The position numbers and the translations under genes are program-made. Of a stretch of 64,000 nt of DNA, positions 8,029 through 16,085 are shown piece after piece. This stretch comes from JAFDBW01 sp963825575 (GTDB lineage: Bacteria > Desulfobacterota > Desulfuromonadia > Desulfuromonadales > BM103), in contig CAWGUB010000018.1 in assembly GCA_963825575.1 (NCBI GenBank), positions 124,001 to 188,000 of the forward strand, written 5' to 3'. The notes below the pieces were generated by a model. It made no database searches, was not told the origin of the DNA, and was given only the letters and a program-made list of their open reading frames with translations. How positions within the stretch are numbered: the stretch's first letter is position 1; every line of letters starts with the position of its first letter.

Positions 8029-9276
8029 TTAACGATTCATGCTGTCGAGGAACTCCTGGTTGGTTTTCACGTCGCCGAGCTTGTCGAGCAGGAACTCCAT
8101 GCTGTCAACCACGTTCATCGACGAAAGCACCTTGCGCAGCAGCCAGATGCGCTGCAGGCTGGTGGCGTCGATAAGCAGTTCTTCACGGCGGGTACCGGAC
8201 TTGTTGATGTCAATTGCCGGGAAGGTCCGTTTGTCGACCAATTTGCGGTCAAGGACCAGTTCCATGTTACCGGTGCCCTTGAATTCTTCGAAGATCACTT
8301 CGTCCATCTTGCTGCCGGTGTCAATCAGGGCCGTCGCGATAATTGTCAGGCTGCCACCCTCTTCGATATTACGCGCCGCGCCGAAGAAACGTTTCGGCTT
8401 ATGCAGGGCGTTGGAATCGACACCTCCGGAGAGGATTTTGCCCGATGGCGGCACCACGGTATTGTAGGCGCGGGCCAGACGGGTGATGGAGTCAAGCAGG
8501 ATAACCACGTCGCGCTTGTGTTCAACCAGGCGCTTGGCTTTCTCGATGACCATCTCGGCGACCTGGACGTGGCGCGTGGCCGGCTCGTCGAAGGTCGAGG
8601 AGATGACCTCGCCATTGACTGTCCGCTGCATGTCGGTCACCTCTTCCGGCCGTTCGTCGATCAGCAATACGATCAGGTAAACTTCAGGATGGTTGGTGGT
8701 AATCGAATTGGCGATATTCTGCAGCAGGATCGTTTTGCCGGTTCGAGGCGGAGCGACGATCAAGGCACGCTGCCCCTTGCCGATCGGAGCGGCCAGGTCG
8801 ATCACGCGCGCCGAAAGATTCTTCGGGTCGCTCTCGAGGATCAGCCGCTCATCAGGATAAAGCGGCGTCAGATTGTCAAAGAGAGTCTTGTCGCGAGCCA
8901 CAGCCGGGCTTTCGAAATTGACCTCAGCGACCTTGAGCAGGGCGAAATAACGCTCGCCCTCTTTCGGCGGTCGGATCTGGCCGGAGACAGTATCACCCGT
9001 CTTCAGATTGAAGCGCCGGATCTGCGAAGGAGAAACATAGATATCATCCGGACCGGGCAGGTAGTTGGCATCAGGGGCTCGCAAAAAGCCAAAACCATCC
9101 GGCAGGATTTCGAGGACCCCCTCACCGAATATGGCGCCGTTCTTGGCGGATGTTGTGTTGAGAATGGCGAAGATCAGGTCTTGCTTGCGCATTCCCGATG
9201 CCCCCTCGACGCCAAGTTCCTTGGCAATCGTCGAAAGGTCGGCAATCTTCTTTTCTTTCAACTCCTTCAGATTCAT
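8029..9276 (-). CDS. rho: transcription termination factor Rho
   Basis: Rho is the hexameric RNA-dependent ATPase that ends transcription. The protein shows an N-terminal helical Rho_N domain (MNLKELKEKKIADLS), an OSB RNA-binding domain (GFGFLRAPDANYLPGPDDIYVS) and an ATPase core with Walker A APPRTGKT and Walker B VVILLDSITR. An in-frame extension to 9348 exists, but the AAGGAG site five bases before the ATG at 9276 fixes the start. The resulting 415 residues is a standard length. It begins the minus-strand cluster. Confidence 0.98.
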   Translation of the reverse strand: MNLKELKEKKIADLSTIAKELGVEGASGMRKQDLIFAILNTTSAKNGAIFGEGVLEILPDGFGFLRAPDANYLPGPDDIYVSPSQIRRFNLKTGDTVSGQIRPPKEGERYFALLKVAEVNFESPAVARDKTLFDNLTPLYPDERLILESDPKNLSARVIDLAAPIGKGQRALIVAPPRTGKTILLQNIANSITTNHPEVYLIVLLIDERPEEVTDMQRTVNGEVISSTFDEPATRHVQVAEMVIEKAKRLVEHKRDVVILLDSITRLARAYNTVVPPSGKILSGGVDSNALHKPKRFFGAARNIEEGGSLTIIATALIDTGSKMDEVIFEEFKGTGNMELVLDRKLVDKRTFPAIDINKSGTRREELLIDATSLQRIWLLRKVLSSMNVVDSMEFLLDKLGDVKTNQEFLDSMNR

Positions 9277-9634
9277 CTGTTCTCCTTGCGGTTCAGCCGA
9301 TTCATTGATCATGGTCACCACACAGCGGCTCTCTATTGCCGAGGACATTACACAAATTCATTATGAATTAAGGGCTTTTTCTCCGAATAACGGTTATATG
9401 AAATGATATTTTTTGGGCAGGTTTATGTTGCGAAGCAGACATGAATGCCTTCGCGCGTTAATTCCTGAATGTCAAAAGATCTTAGGGTCAGTCCGTACTA
9501 AGTAAGTTGGAAACTATCTGAAAGGAATAATTTAGTATGTTCAGGTCGCTCAGGCAGGTACTTCTCACTTTCAATGAAACCTATTTACCGGCTTTTTACC
9601 TCCCTGTCAATGGGATTGTAGCATTTTCCCACAA
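9277..9634. other. intergenic region between rho and gluQ
   Basis: This stretch of about 360 bases must hold the rho promoter and leader. Long rho leaders with autoregulatory function are known in other bacteria. It is AT-richer than its surroundings. I find no convincing ORF, tRNA or strong hairpin in it. Confidence 0.4.
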
Positions 9635-10555
9635 TTAAACCGGGAAATCATCGAGCACCAGGCCCTGATGGCCCGCCGGGATGCGCTTCCGTTCAAAGTT
9701 CCGGCAAGCCCATTCGAGAAGCTCTGCCGGGGGTGATTGATCCGCCTTCTCCGGGACCATCTGGCCGAGGAGATGCAACGCCCGGACAATCAGGGCAGAA
9801 GGGTTCCCCCCGGGATCAAAGCCGACCGCACCCTGGCGCTTGCTGATCTTTTTGCCTTGCCGGTCCGTCAGCAGTGGCAGATGAATGTACTCCGGGACAG
9901 GGTTTCCCAGGCAGGCATGGAGAAAAATCTGTCTCGGCGTCGATGACAGCAGGTCTGCGCCGCGAACGACCTGGTTGACACCGCTGGCGGCATCATCGAC
10001 CACGACGGCCAGTTGATAGGCAAACATCCCATCCGCACGACGTAGGACAAAATCACCTACGGCTTCAGTGAGGATCTGCTGCATGGGACCGAACACCCCA
10101 TCGGTGAAGCAGATCTGTCGGTCAGGCACGATGATCCGCTGAGCACGCGGCTTGCGCGCCGCCGGAGGCCCTGAACGGCAGGTCCCGGGATAGACCGGCC
10201 CTTCCTCGCCAGGATGAGGCGCACTCAGCAGGATCTCCTTGCGCGAGCAGGCACAATCGAAGACCAGTCCCTTGTCACGCAGTATTTCTACGGCAGCCTG
10301 GTAAGCGTCGGTGCGCCGGCTCTGCCAGACGATCTCGCCATCCCATTGCAGACCGAGGTTCTCCAAGGTGAACAGGATATCATCCGCAGCACCAGGCACA
10401 ACCCTGGGGGCATCCAGATCTTCCATGCGCAGCAGCCAGCGGCCACCGGCCTGGTGCGCCAGGCAGTAGCTGCCGACTGCAGCGATCAGGGAACCGAAAT
10501 GCAAGGGCCCGGTAGGGCTCGGGGCGAAACGACCGACTACCTGTTCTGCAGACAT
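9635..10555 (-). CDS. gluQ: GluQ-RS, glutamyl-queuosine tRNA(Asp) synthetase
   Basis: GluQ-RS attaches glutamate to the queuosine base in the anticodon of tRNA-Asp. The 306-residue protein has the class I catalytic core of GluRS: GRFAPSPTGPLHFGSL (HIGH-like), the ADLL block and KISKRQGA (KMSKS-like). It lacks the anticodon-binding domain. A zinc site is suggested by CACSR near residue 101 and YPGTCR near residue 123. It stands alone on the minus strand, divergent from the Rrf2 gene. Confidence 0.93.
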   Translation of the reverse strand: MSAEQVVGRFAPSPTGPLHFGSLIAAVGSYCLAHQAGGRWLLRMEDLDAPRVVPGAADDILFTLENLGLQWDGEIVWQSRRTDAYQAAVEILRDKGLVFDCACSRKEILLSAPHPGEEGPVYPGTCRSGPPAARKPRAQRIIVPDRQICFTDGVFGPMQQILTEAVGDFVLRRADGMFAYQLAVVVDDAASGVNQVVRGADLLSSTPRQIFLHACLGNPVPEYIHLPLLTDRQGKKISKRQGAVGFDPGGNPSALIVRALHLLGQMVPEKADQSPPAELLEWACRNFERKRIPAGHQGLVLDDFPV

Positions 10556-10697
10556 GCAGGAAACTACTCCTTAAATTATGGAATCTGAATGAGTCTGTGC
10601 AACGTGCATAATGCCCTTGCCTGAAAGATGCTGTCAATCTGCAGGATGAATTCCGCTTGCAGGACGGGATCAACTGGGATCGGGTGAGGATTAATGA

Positions 10698-10726
10698 TTG
10701 ACATAACCGGCCAAAACCATTACTTT
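10698..10726 (+). promoter_or_regulatory. sigma-70-like promoter of the Rrf2 gene
   Basis: A perfect -35 TTGACA (10698-10703) is followed after 17 bp by a weak -10 TACTTT (10721-10726). It lies 40 bp before the Rrf2 start codon. No binding site for the regulator itself could be defined. Confidence 0.5.
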
Positions 10727-10766
10727 ATTACGAAAATCGTCAAGAATCCTGACAAAGGTATTCCGC

Positions 10767-11234
10767 TTGATTATTACCCGCGCAACAGAATACGCCATCC
10801 GTGCCATTCTTTACATGTCCCGCCAGCCGGCCGGTGAGATCGTCTACAAAAAAGATATCTGCAAAGCGCAGGAGATTACCCCGGCTTTTCTGACCAAGAT
10901 CCTGCAGCCATTGATCAAGGACGGTATCGTCGGATCACAGCGTGGAGTCGGCGGTGGCTTCTATCTGGCGAAGGAGCCGGCGGAGATCACCCTGCTGGAC
11001 ATTATCAAATCCCAGGAAGGCCCGGTCTACCTCAACCAGTGCCTGATCGAAGAGGGTGCCTGCGAGCGTGAGTTCTTCTGTCCTGTTCACGGGGCCTGGG
11101 CGGAGATTCGTACTGATTTCATGAAAACCCTGTCACGCTATGACTTTGCCGCTCTGGCCTCCAGGCAGGTGCATCTCCCGCCCGTCTCCGGCCGACCCCC
11201 ACTCCTAGTCATGGACCGGACCCGCCAGGCATAA
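10767..11234 (+). CDS. Rrf2-family transcriptional regulator with cysteine cluster
   Basis: Rrf2 proteins are winged-helix DNA-binding regulators, many of which sense redox or iron status through an Fe-S cluster. The 155-residue protein starts at a TTG codon (residues ITRATEYAIRAILYM, the canonical first helix). It has the recognition region ITPAFLTKILQPLIKDGIVGSQRGVGGG. Three cysteines in CLIEEGACEREFFC (about residues 92-105) sit where IscR and NsrR hold their cluster. Its target is unknown; the downstream cytochrome genes are one candidate. Confidence 0.85.
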   Translation: MIITRATEYAIRAILYMSRQPAGEIVYKKDICKAQEITPAFLTKILQPLIKDGIVGSQRGVGGGFYLAKEPAEITLLDIIKSQEGPVYLNQCLIEEGACEREFFCPVHGAWAEIRTDFMKTLSRYDFAALASRQVHLPPVSGRPPLLVMDRTRQA

Positions 11235-11534
11235 TGCGACCTCGGCCTGCACAGCGAGCGGCGGGCGAAGCGCGACAATCCTGCGGCCTTGCCACAGCCT
11301 GTGGGCTGCCCTTCGAATCAAACACACCCACCACACCTAGCTACCATTTTTTGTCACCACTCACGCCCCGTTTAGTCACCGTTATCCCAAAGGCACGTCC
11401 GTGCGGGCACCTTTGATCAGGCGAAACTCATGTGCTTTTTTACATTTAATTTCTTGACTTTTAATTTAACTTATATATAATTTGCCCTAATTTTTATATA
11501 ATTAAGCTTAATATGCTATCAAAAACTTCGTGAT
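11235..11534. other. intergenic region before the cytochrome cluster
   Basis: The first half is GC-rich and the second half is strongly AT-rich, with a good promoter at 11454-11481. Short ORFs on both strands have no recognisable content. No RNA gene was seen. Confidence 0.4.
11454..11481 (+). promoter_or_regulatory. sigma-70-like promoter upstream of the cytochrome region
   Basis: TTGACT (11454-11459) and a perfect TATAAT (11476-11481) are separated by 16 bp within an AT-rich tract. It could drive the small ORF at 11535 and the decaheme cytochrome at 11895. Confidence 0.55.
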
Positions 11535-11822
11535 ATGATCTTAGACTACAAAGATATGCAAATCGAAGAGGTAGCAATGCGTAACCGGGCAACCGGCCAA
11601 TTGCAAACGTTTCTCTTCACTGGTGCTGCAGAAACCAGTCTCCCCCCTTTCCCGATCGATCAAGCAGCTCAAAGCCCCCTATATTCAAGGACAAGACCGT
11701 CATCGAAGATTATCGAGGCGCCTTTAATTCCATCAGCTTCAAGCACAAAATATTTGATTGAGTCAATGAAGTCTTTCTTACGGGAACGGTTATTGCACAC
11801 TGGATCCACTTACACATTTTAA
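11535..11822 (+). CDS. hypothetical 95-residue ORF, uncertain
   Basis: This ORF follows the strong promoter at 11454-11481 but resembles no family I know. It is rich in Ser, Thr and Pro, has no clear ribosome-binding site, and its base composition differs from neighbouring genes. Another frame of the same stretch reads PIFKDKTVIEDYRGAFNS before a stop, which could be a remnant of an older gene. It may be non-coding leader of the cytochrome transcript. Confidence 0.2.
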   Translation: MILDYKDMQIEEVAMRNRATGQLQTFLFTGAAETSLPPFPIDQAAQSPLYSRTRPSSKIIEAPLIPSASSTKYLIESMKSFLRERLLHTGSTYTF

Positions 11823-11894
11823 TGGACTAGCTGGAGAAGAGGTGTTTCTCCGGACAATTTTTTTGAAACCGGTTTCTTCTTTATTTCAGGAGGT

Positions 11895-12887
11895 ATGGCT
11901 TTGCGATATCGAATTCCCATCTTTATTGTCCTGGCAAGTATTCTTTTTGTTGCATGTACCGATCTTGCCACCCTGCGCACTTCACAACCGATAGCGCCCG
12001 TCAGGGATTACGAGACGATCCTGGTGGGCAACCTCGAAGCCAACTACATCGGTGACGAAAACTGCCTGGCAAAATGCCACATCCACGACAGGATCGCGAG
12101 TGACTTCAAGCATTCGATCCACGGCGACCAGATCTCCGAGGAAACCGGCCTGCCGCTGGTGAACTGTGAATCCTGCCACGGCCCCGGCAGCATGGCCGTC
12201 GAGAACATAACACAAGAGCAACCCTGCGACTTCAAAACCCTGCTGCCAATTACCGAGTTCCCGGCTCAGGCTCAATCGATGCTCTGTCTGCGCTGCCATT
12301 CGGCGGCATCGACGCCTAACCTCCACAGCTGGAACTCCAGCGTGCATGCCCTGAATGAGGTCAGTTGCTTCGACTGTCACAAGTTGCACAGTGGCCCCGA
12401 GCAGAAAGTTGGCCGTCATGAAGAGGAAGAGCTTTGCACCGGTTGCCACACGCAGGTCAAGATGGAGTTCGCTCAGTTTTCCCATCACCCGGTGCCGGAG
12501 CATAAGATGGCCTGCACCGACTGCCACGATCCACACCAGTCGACCAACGATCACAATCTCCTGGGAATGACCTCGAAGGCGCTTTGCACACGCTGCCACA
12601 TGGAGTACCAGGGGCCGTTCGTTTACGAGCATGCTGATGTCACCGAGGAATGCACCAACTGTCATAGCCCCCATGGGTCGCCCAACGAACCGCTGCTGGA
12701 AGTCTCGCAGCCCTTCCTGTGCATGCAGTGCCATGCCGCAAGCCACTTTAACGGCTCTAATTATCCATCGCTAGCCTCATCTCAAGCGAAGCAGGCTTAC
12801 TTCACCCGGTGCACGGACTGCCATTCGGCCATCCACGGAAGCGATAACCCGTCTTCCCACGGCCGGGGGACTTTCCTTGCCAGGTAG
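11895..12887 (+). CDS. DmsE/MtrA-like decaheme c-type cytochrome lipoprotein
   Basis: This is a periplasmic electron carrier of the DmsE/MtrA type, which inserts into an MtrB-like barrel to pass electrons across the outer membrane. The 330-residue protein has a signal peptide with a lipobox ending at Cys21 (ILFVAC). It has nine CXXCH motifs, at Cys91, 131, 158, 181, 207, 231, 253, 276 and 306. A tenth, aberrant motif CLAKCH (CX3CH) is at residues 57-62. The ATG is only one base after AGGAGG, so the TTG two codons later (7-nt spacing) may be the real start. The MtrB-like gene follows. Confidence 0.88.
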   Translation: MALRYRIPIFIVLASILFVACTDLATLRTSQPIAPVRDYETILVGNLEANYIGDENCLAKCHIHDRIASDFKHSIHGDQISEETGLPLVNCESCHGPGSMAVENITQEQPCDFKTLLPITEFPAQAQSMLCLRCHSAASTPNLHSWNSSVHALNEVSCFDCHKLHSGPEQKVGRHEEEELCTGCHTQVKMEFAQFSHHPVPEHKMACTDCHDPHQSTNDHNLLGMTSKALCTRCHMEYQGPFVYEHADVTEECTNCHSPHGSPNEPLLEVSQPFLCMQCHAASHFNGSNYPSLASSQAKQAYFTRCTDCHSAIHGSDNPSSHGRGTFLAR

Positions 12888-12941
12888 CTTCGGCAATTAC
12901 ATGCAGGTTGGACTTGCCTAATATGTTCGGGGACACAGGAG

Positions 12942-15009
12942 ATGATTGAAATGGTAAAAAAATATATGCGATACGGGATTCTGGTTCTTACCTTGTTAAC
13001 CTTGCCTGCAACTTCCAGCCTGGCAAGCCTCGACGATCTGCTGCTCCTGGAAGACGAGAAGATCGTCGAGGTTGCGGCGGGCTACCGCTTCGTCGATACC
13101 GACAACAGTCCGAACCGGGCAGCGGAATACAGCTACCTGAATGACAGTCCGACCTTCAACCTCGTCCTCAAAAAATATGACACCAATCGAAAATTCTCCC
13201 TGGTCGGCGACTACCTGGGTCACAAAGACTTCAATTTCGAGGGCGGTCTGGACACCAACTTGTTCCGTCTGCACCTCCGCTCGGAAAGGATGTATCACAA
13301 CCTGGACCACGTGCCCTACCTTCCAGACCCGGCAGGTCCGCAAAGATCCCTGCAGATGCCTCTGTGTCTTACGAAGACAACAATCCAGGTGCCGACTATG
13401 GCCGGCAAATCACCATCAACGAGGTCAAGCTGCGCGGCAAAGTCCCCGACTATCCGGCCCATATCAACCTCTCCTACTGGCGCCTGGAGAAAAAAGGCGA
13501 TATGCAGCTGCGTTTCGTCGATGAAGAATTGTGCCGGCAGCTGCCACATGCAGAGCGGCACTCGCAAGATCAACATGGTCACCGAAGAGATCACGGCCGG
13601 GTTTGACGCCCACCTCGGGCCGGTCGACATCGCCTTCCTGCAGACTCTGCGCGAGTTTCGTGAAAAGGCCAGCAACCCCAACGACCAGTTCGAGAACCAC
13701 AGCGTACCGTTTGGGCTAAATCGTCCCGCTGGAGAATATGATCACGACACGGCGCCCGACTCCAGGCTTGTCGAATCGACTTTCAAGGTCAACCTCCCAC
13801 CGTCCGGCGGCTTTGTCAGCTCTGCCAGCTACACGATCGGCAAGCGTGAGAACGAATCGAACGGCAGTTATATTAATCCGACAGACCCCGAAACCGACTA
13901 TCAGAAACTGGCCGCCGATGTCACCTACACGCCCGGTGAGAAGTGGACGATGAATTTCCGTTACCGGATGCTGGACCTCGACAGCGATGGGCCGAACTAC
14001 CAAACTTCAATTTACAATTTCGGCGGTTTCGGTCACCGAGGTCCCCGTTCGGCAGAGCATTGATATCGACCGCAACAATTATGCGGCGACCGTCTCCTAC
14101 CGCCCGACCCGCCGCCTGACTTTCAAAGGCGACTACGAGCGCGAAGATACCGACCGCAACCATACCGGCATAAGCCACTTCAGCTTCGGGATTTGCAGGT
14201 CAACCCAGACCTCTACTGGGACGTACCGAGCAACGAAACGATCGACCGGTTCCGTCTGAGTTTCTTTTCCCGCCATCTGGAAAAATCGGCCCTCAAGTTC
14301 AACGGCTGGTATGAATACAAAAACATCGACAACCCTGCTTACGGCACCAGCCTGAGTTCCAGCAACGAGCTCTTCTTCAACGCCAGCTACAAGCCCTCCG
14401 CGACCTGGGGGGCAACCGGCAGCATCGATATCCTGCGCGGTGACAATGATGATCGCACGTACACCCAGTTCGACGGGGCAGGAGATGAGGTCCCGTTCGA
14501 CCTCGACCGTGACGAGGAGCGCGAGAACCTGGCTATCGGCCTCTGGTTCATCCCGAACAACGTCGTTTCCGCGGACCTCAACTACGGCATGCTGCACTCC
14601 AAGATCGACCAGGACACGCTCTACGGCGCGGGATCGGAGCCCTTCTTCTTTGTCGACGATGATGCCGATTTCGAACAGCGGGTCCACACCCTCTCCGCCG
14701 GGATCAACCTGCGTATCCTGGAAAACCTGAACTGCCGGGTCGAAGGCTACCATATCCGCTCCTCGGCTGAATTCACCCCGGGTTTTGATGCGTCTTACGG
14801 TCCCGACATTGCTGATCCTCGAGAGCTCAAAGAGAATCAGCGAAGTGGATATCCGGCAAAACGGTATAAAAAGCCGCATCACCTGGCAGTTCACCAGGAT
14901 GCTGAGGGCCCAGTTTGAATACACCTATGACGATTACGACGATCAAAACTCCGATGTCTTCGACGGTTCAGCACAAACCTTCATCGCCAGCCTCGGCGGC
15001 ACCTTCTGA
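12942..15009 (+). pseudogene. MtrB/PioB-like outer-membrane beta-barrel, five frameshifts
   Basis: Conceptual joining of the frames gives a protein of about 680 residues of the decaheme-associated outer-membrane (MtrB/PioB) family. This is the barrel partner of the preceding cytochrome. It has a signal peptide (LTLLTLPATSSLAS), many amphipathic strands, a CAGSCHMQSGTRK segment typical of the family's N-terminal region, and a terminal strand ending SLGGTF. The reading frame changes near 13342, 13535, 14030, 14190 and 14820. Each piece is well conserved and contiguous, so the breaks are single-base indels, from either sequence error or recent decay. Confidence 0.8.
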
Positions 15010-15070
15010 GTGAGGGCAACTTGGGCCGATTTTAATCAGGATACATCTGCGAGGGGAGCAGGGTGAGCAT

Positions 15071-16033
15071 ATGAGGCATGTTTTTCAAACGTTGATTGTC
15101 ATAGCGGTCATTGTTTGCGGCACGCTGTTTTGTCGAACGGTCAGCGCCCAGCCAATCCTGGGTGCCATTGTAACGGCCGACCTGCCGCGCTACCAGCAGT
15201 CCCACCAGGCCATGGTCAAAGTACTGCAATCCGCTGGTTTTGGCGAAGATAAGCTGAAGATTTTCACACAGACACCGAATGCCGACACGATGTCATTGAC
15301 CAACAGCCTGCGCAGGTTCGAGGCCGCAGGCGCAACCATCGTTGTTACTTACGGTTGCCGTGCCACAGAGGTTGCCAAAGGTGAGCTTAAGGACACCCCT
15401 TTGCTTTTCGCCGACGTGTATGATCCGGTTGCCCTTGGCATTGTCAAAACTCTTACAGCCCCCGGTTCTGATGCCAGCGGCGCAACAAGCAAAACGAGTA
15501 TGAAACAGCTCGTCGAAGCCCTGGTTGCCATCAAACCGGTCACAAAGGTCGGTGTCCTTTATACCAAGGGAGAAGGCGGTTCAGGGCAGCAGTTGGCAGA
15601 ACTGCAGGAACAAGGCAAAGGCCTTCGGTTTCAGCGTCTCCGCCGAAAATGCCCGCAATCCCGGCGAGGCTGGCAGAACTCGCGACAAAGCTGGCCTGCA
15701 GCGTCAGACGCGTTATTCCTCACCGAGAGTATTGCCGTCGCCCAGCAGAGCGGAGAGATCCTCTCTGCAGCTCAGGCAAACGGTTGCATCGTCTTTTCAC
15801 AGATTCCTGGTTTGGTTGAGGCTGGCGCCCTGGTCGGGCTTGAGGCCGACCCGGACGAACAGGGCAAGCTGGTTGCGGTACATGCGCTGCAGGTGCTGCA
15901 AGGCCAGAAAGTCCATATTCTCCCGGTCAGGGAAGCCAAAAAAATCACCCTGAAAATCAATCAAAAAACGGCTGGCCAACTTGGACTGACCATCCCACCG
16001 AACATTGCATCAAAGGCGCAAATCGTGAAATAA
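15071..16033 (+). CDS. ABC transporter substrate-binding protein (TrpX/PF04392-like)
   Basis: This is a secreted periplasmic binding protein of the ABC_sub_bind family, whose members bind small organic ligands such as tryptophan. It has a signal peptide (residues 1-27), then QPILGAIVTADLPRYQQSHQ and the repeated alpha/beta core, with LEADPDEQGKLVAVHALQVLQGQ near the C-terminus. Between about 15612 and 15706 the frame is shifted: the alternative frame reads AKAFGFSVSAENARNP, which fits the fold. Two compensating indels are therefore likely. No permease or ATPase gene is adjacent; a chemoreceptor follows, so it could be a taxis ligand-binding protein. Confidence 0.75.
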   Translation: MRHVFQTLIVIAVIVCGTLFCRTVSAQPILGAIVTADLPRYQQSHQAMVKVLQSAGFGEDKLKIFTQTPNADTMSLTNSLRRFEAAGATIVVTYGCRATEVAKGELKDTPLLFADVYDPVALGIVKTLTAPGSDASGATSKTSMKQLVEALVAIKPVTKVGVLYTKGEGGSGQQLAELQEQGKGLRFQRLRRKCPQSRRGWQNSRQSWPAASDALFLTESIAVAQQSGEILSAAQANGCIVFSQIPGLVEAGALVGLEADPDEQGKLVAVHALQVLQGQKVHILPVREAKKITLKINQKTAGQLGLTIPPNIASKAQIVK

Positions 16034-16085
16034 TGCACAGCGAATCCATTTCCTGTCATTCCACAACCTTGCTTGAGGTAACCTA

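Noticed and set aside
11234..11416. 60-codon ORF after the Rrf2 gene
   Set aside because: Composition is not gene-like and no SD fits its position beyond overlap with the stop codon. It is probably a non-coding tail.
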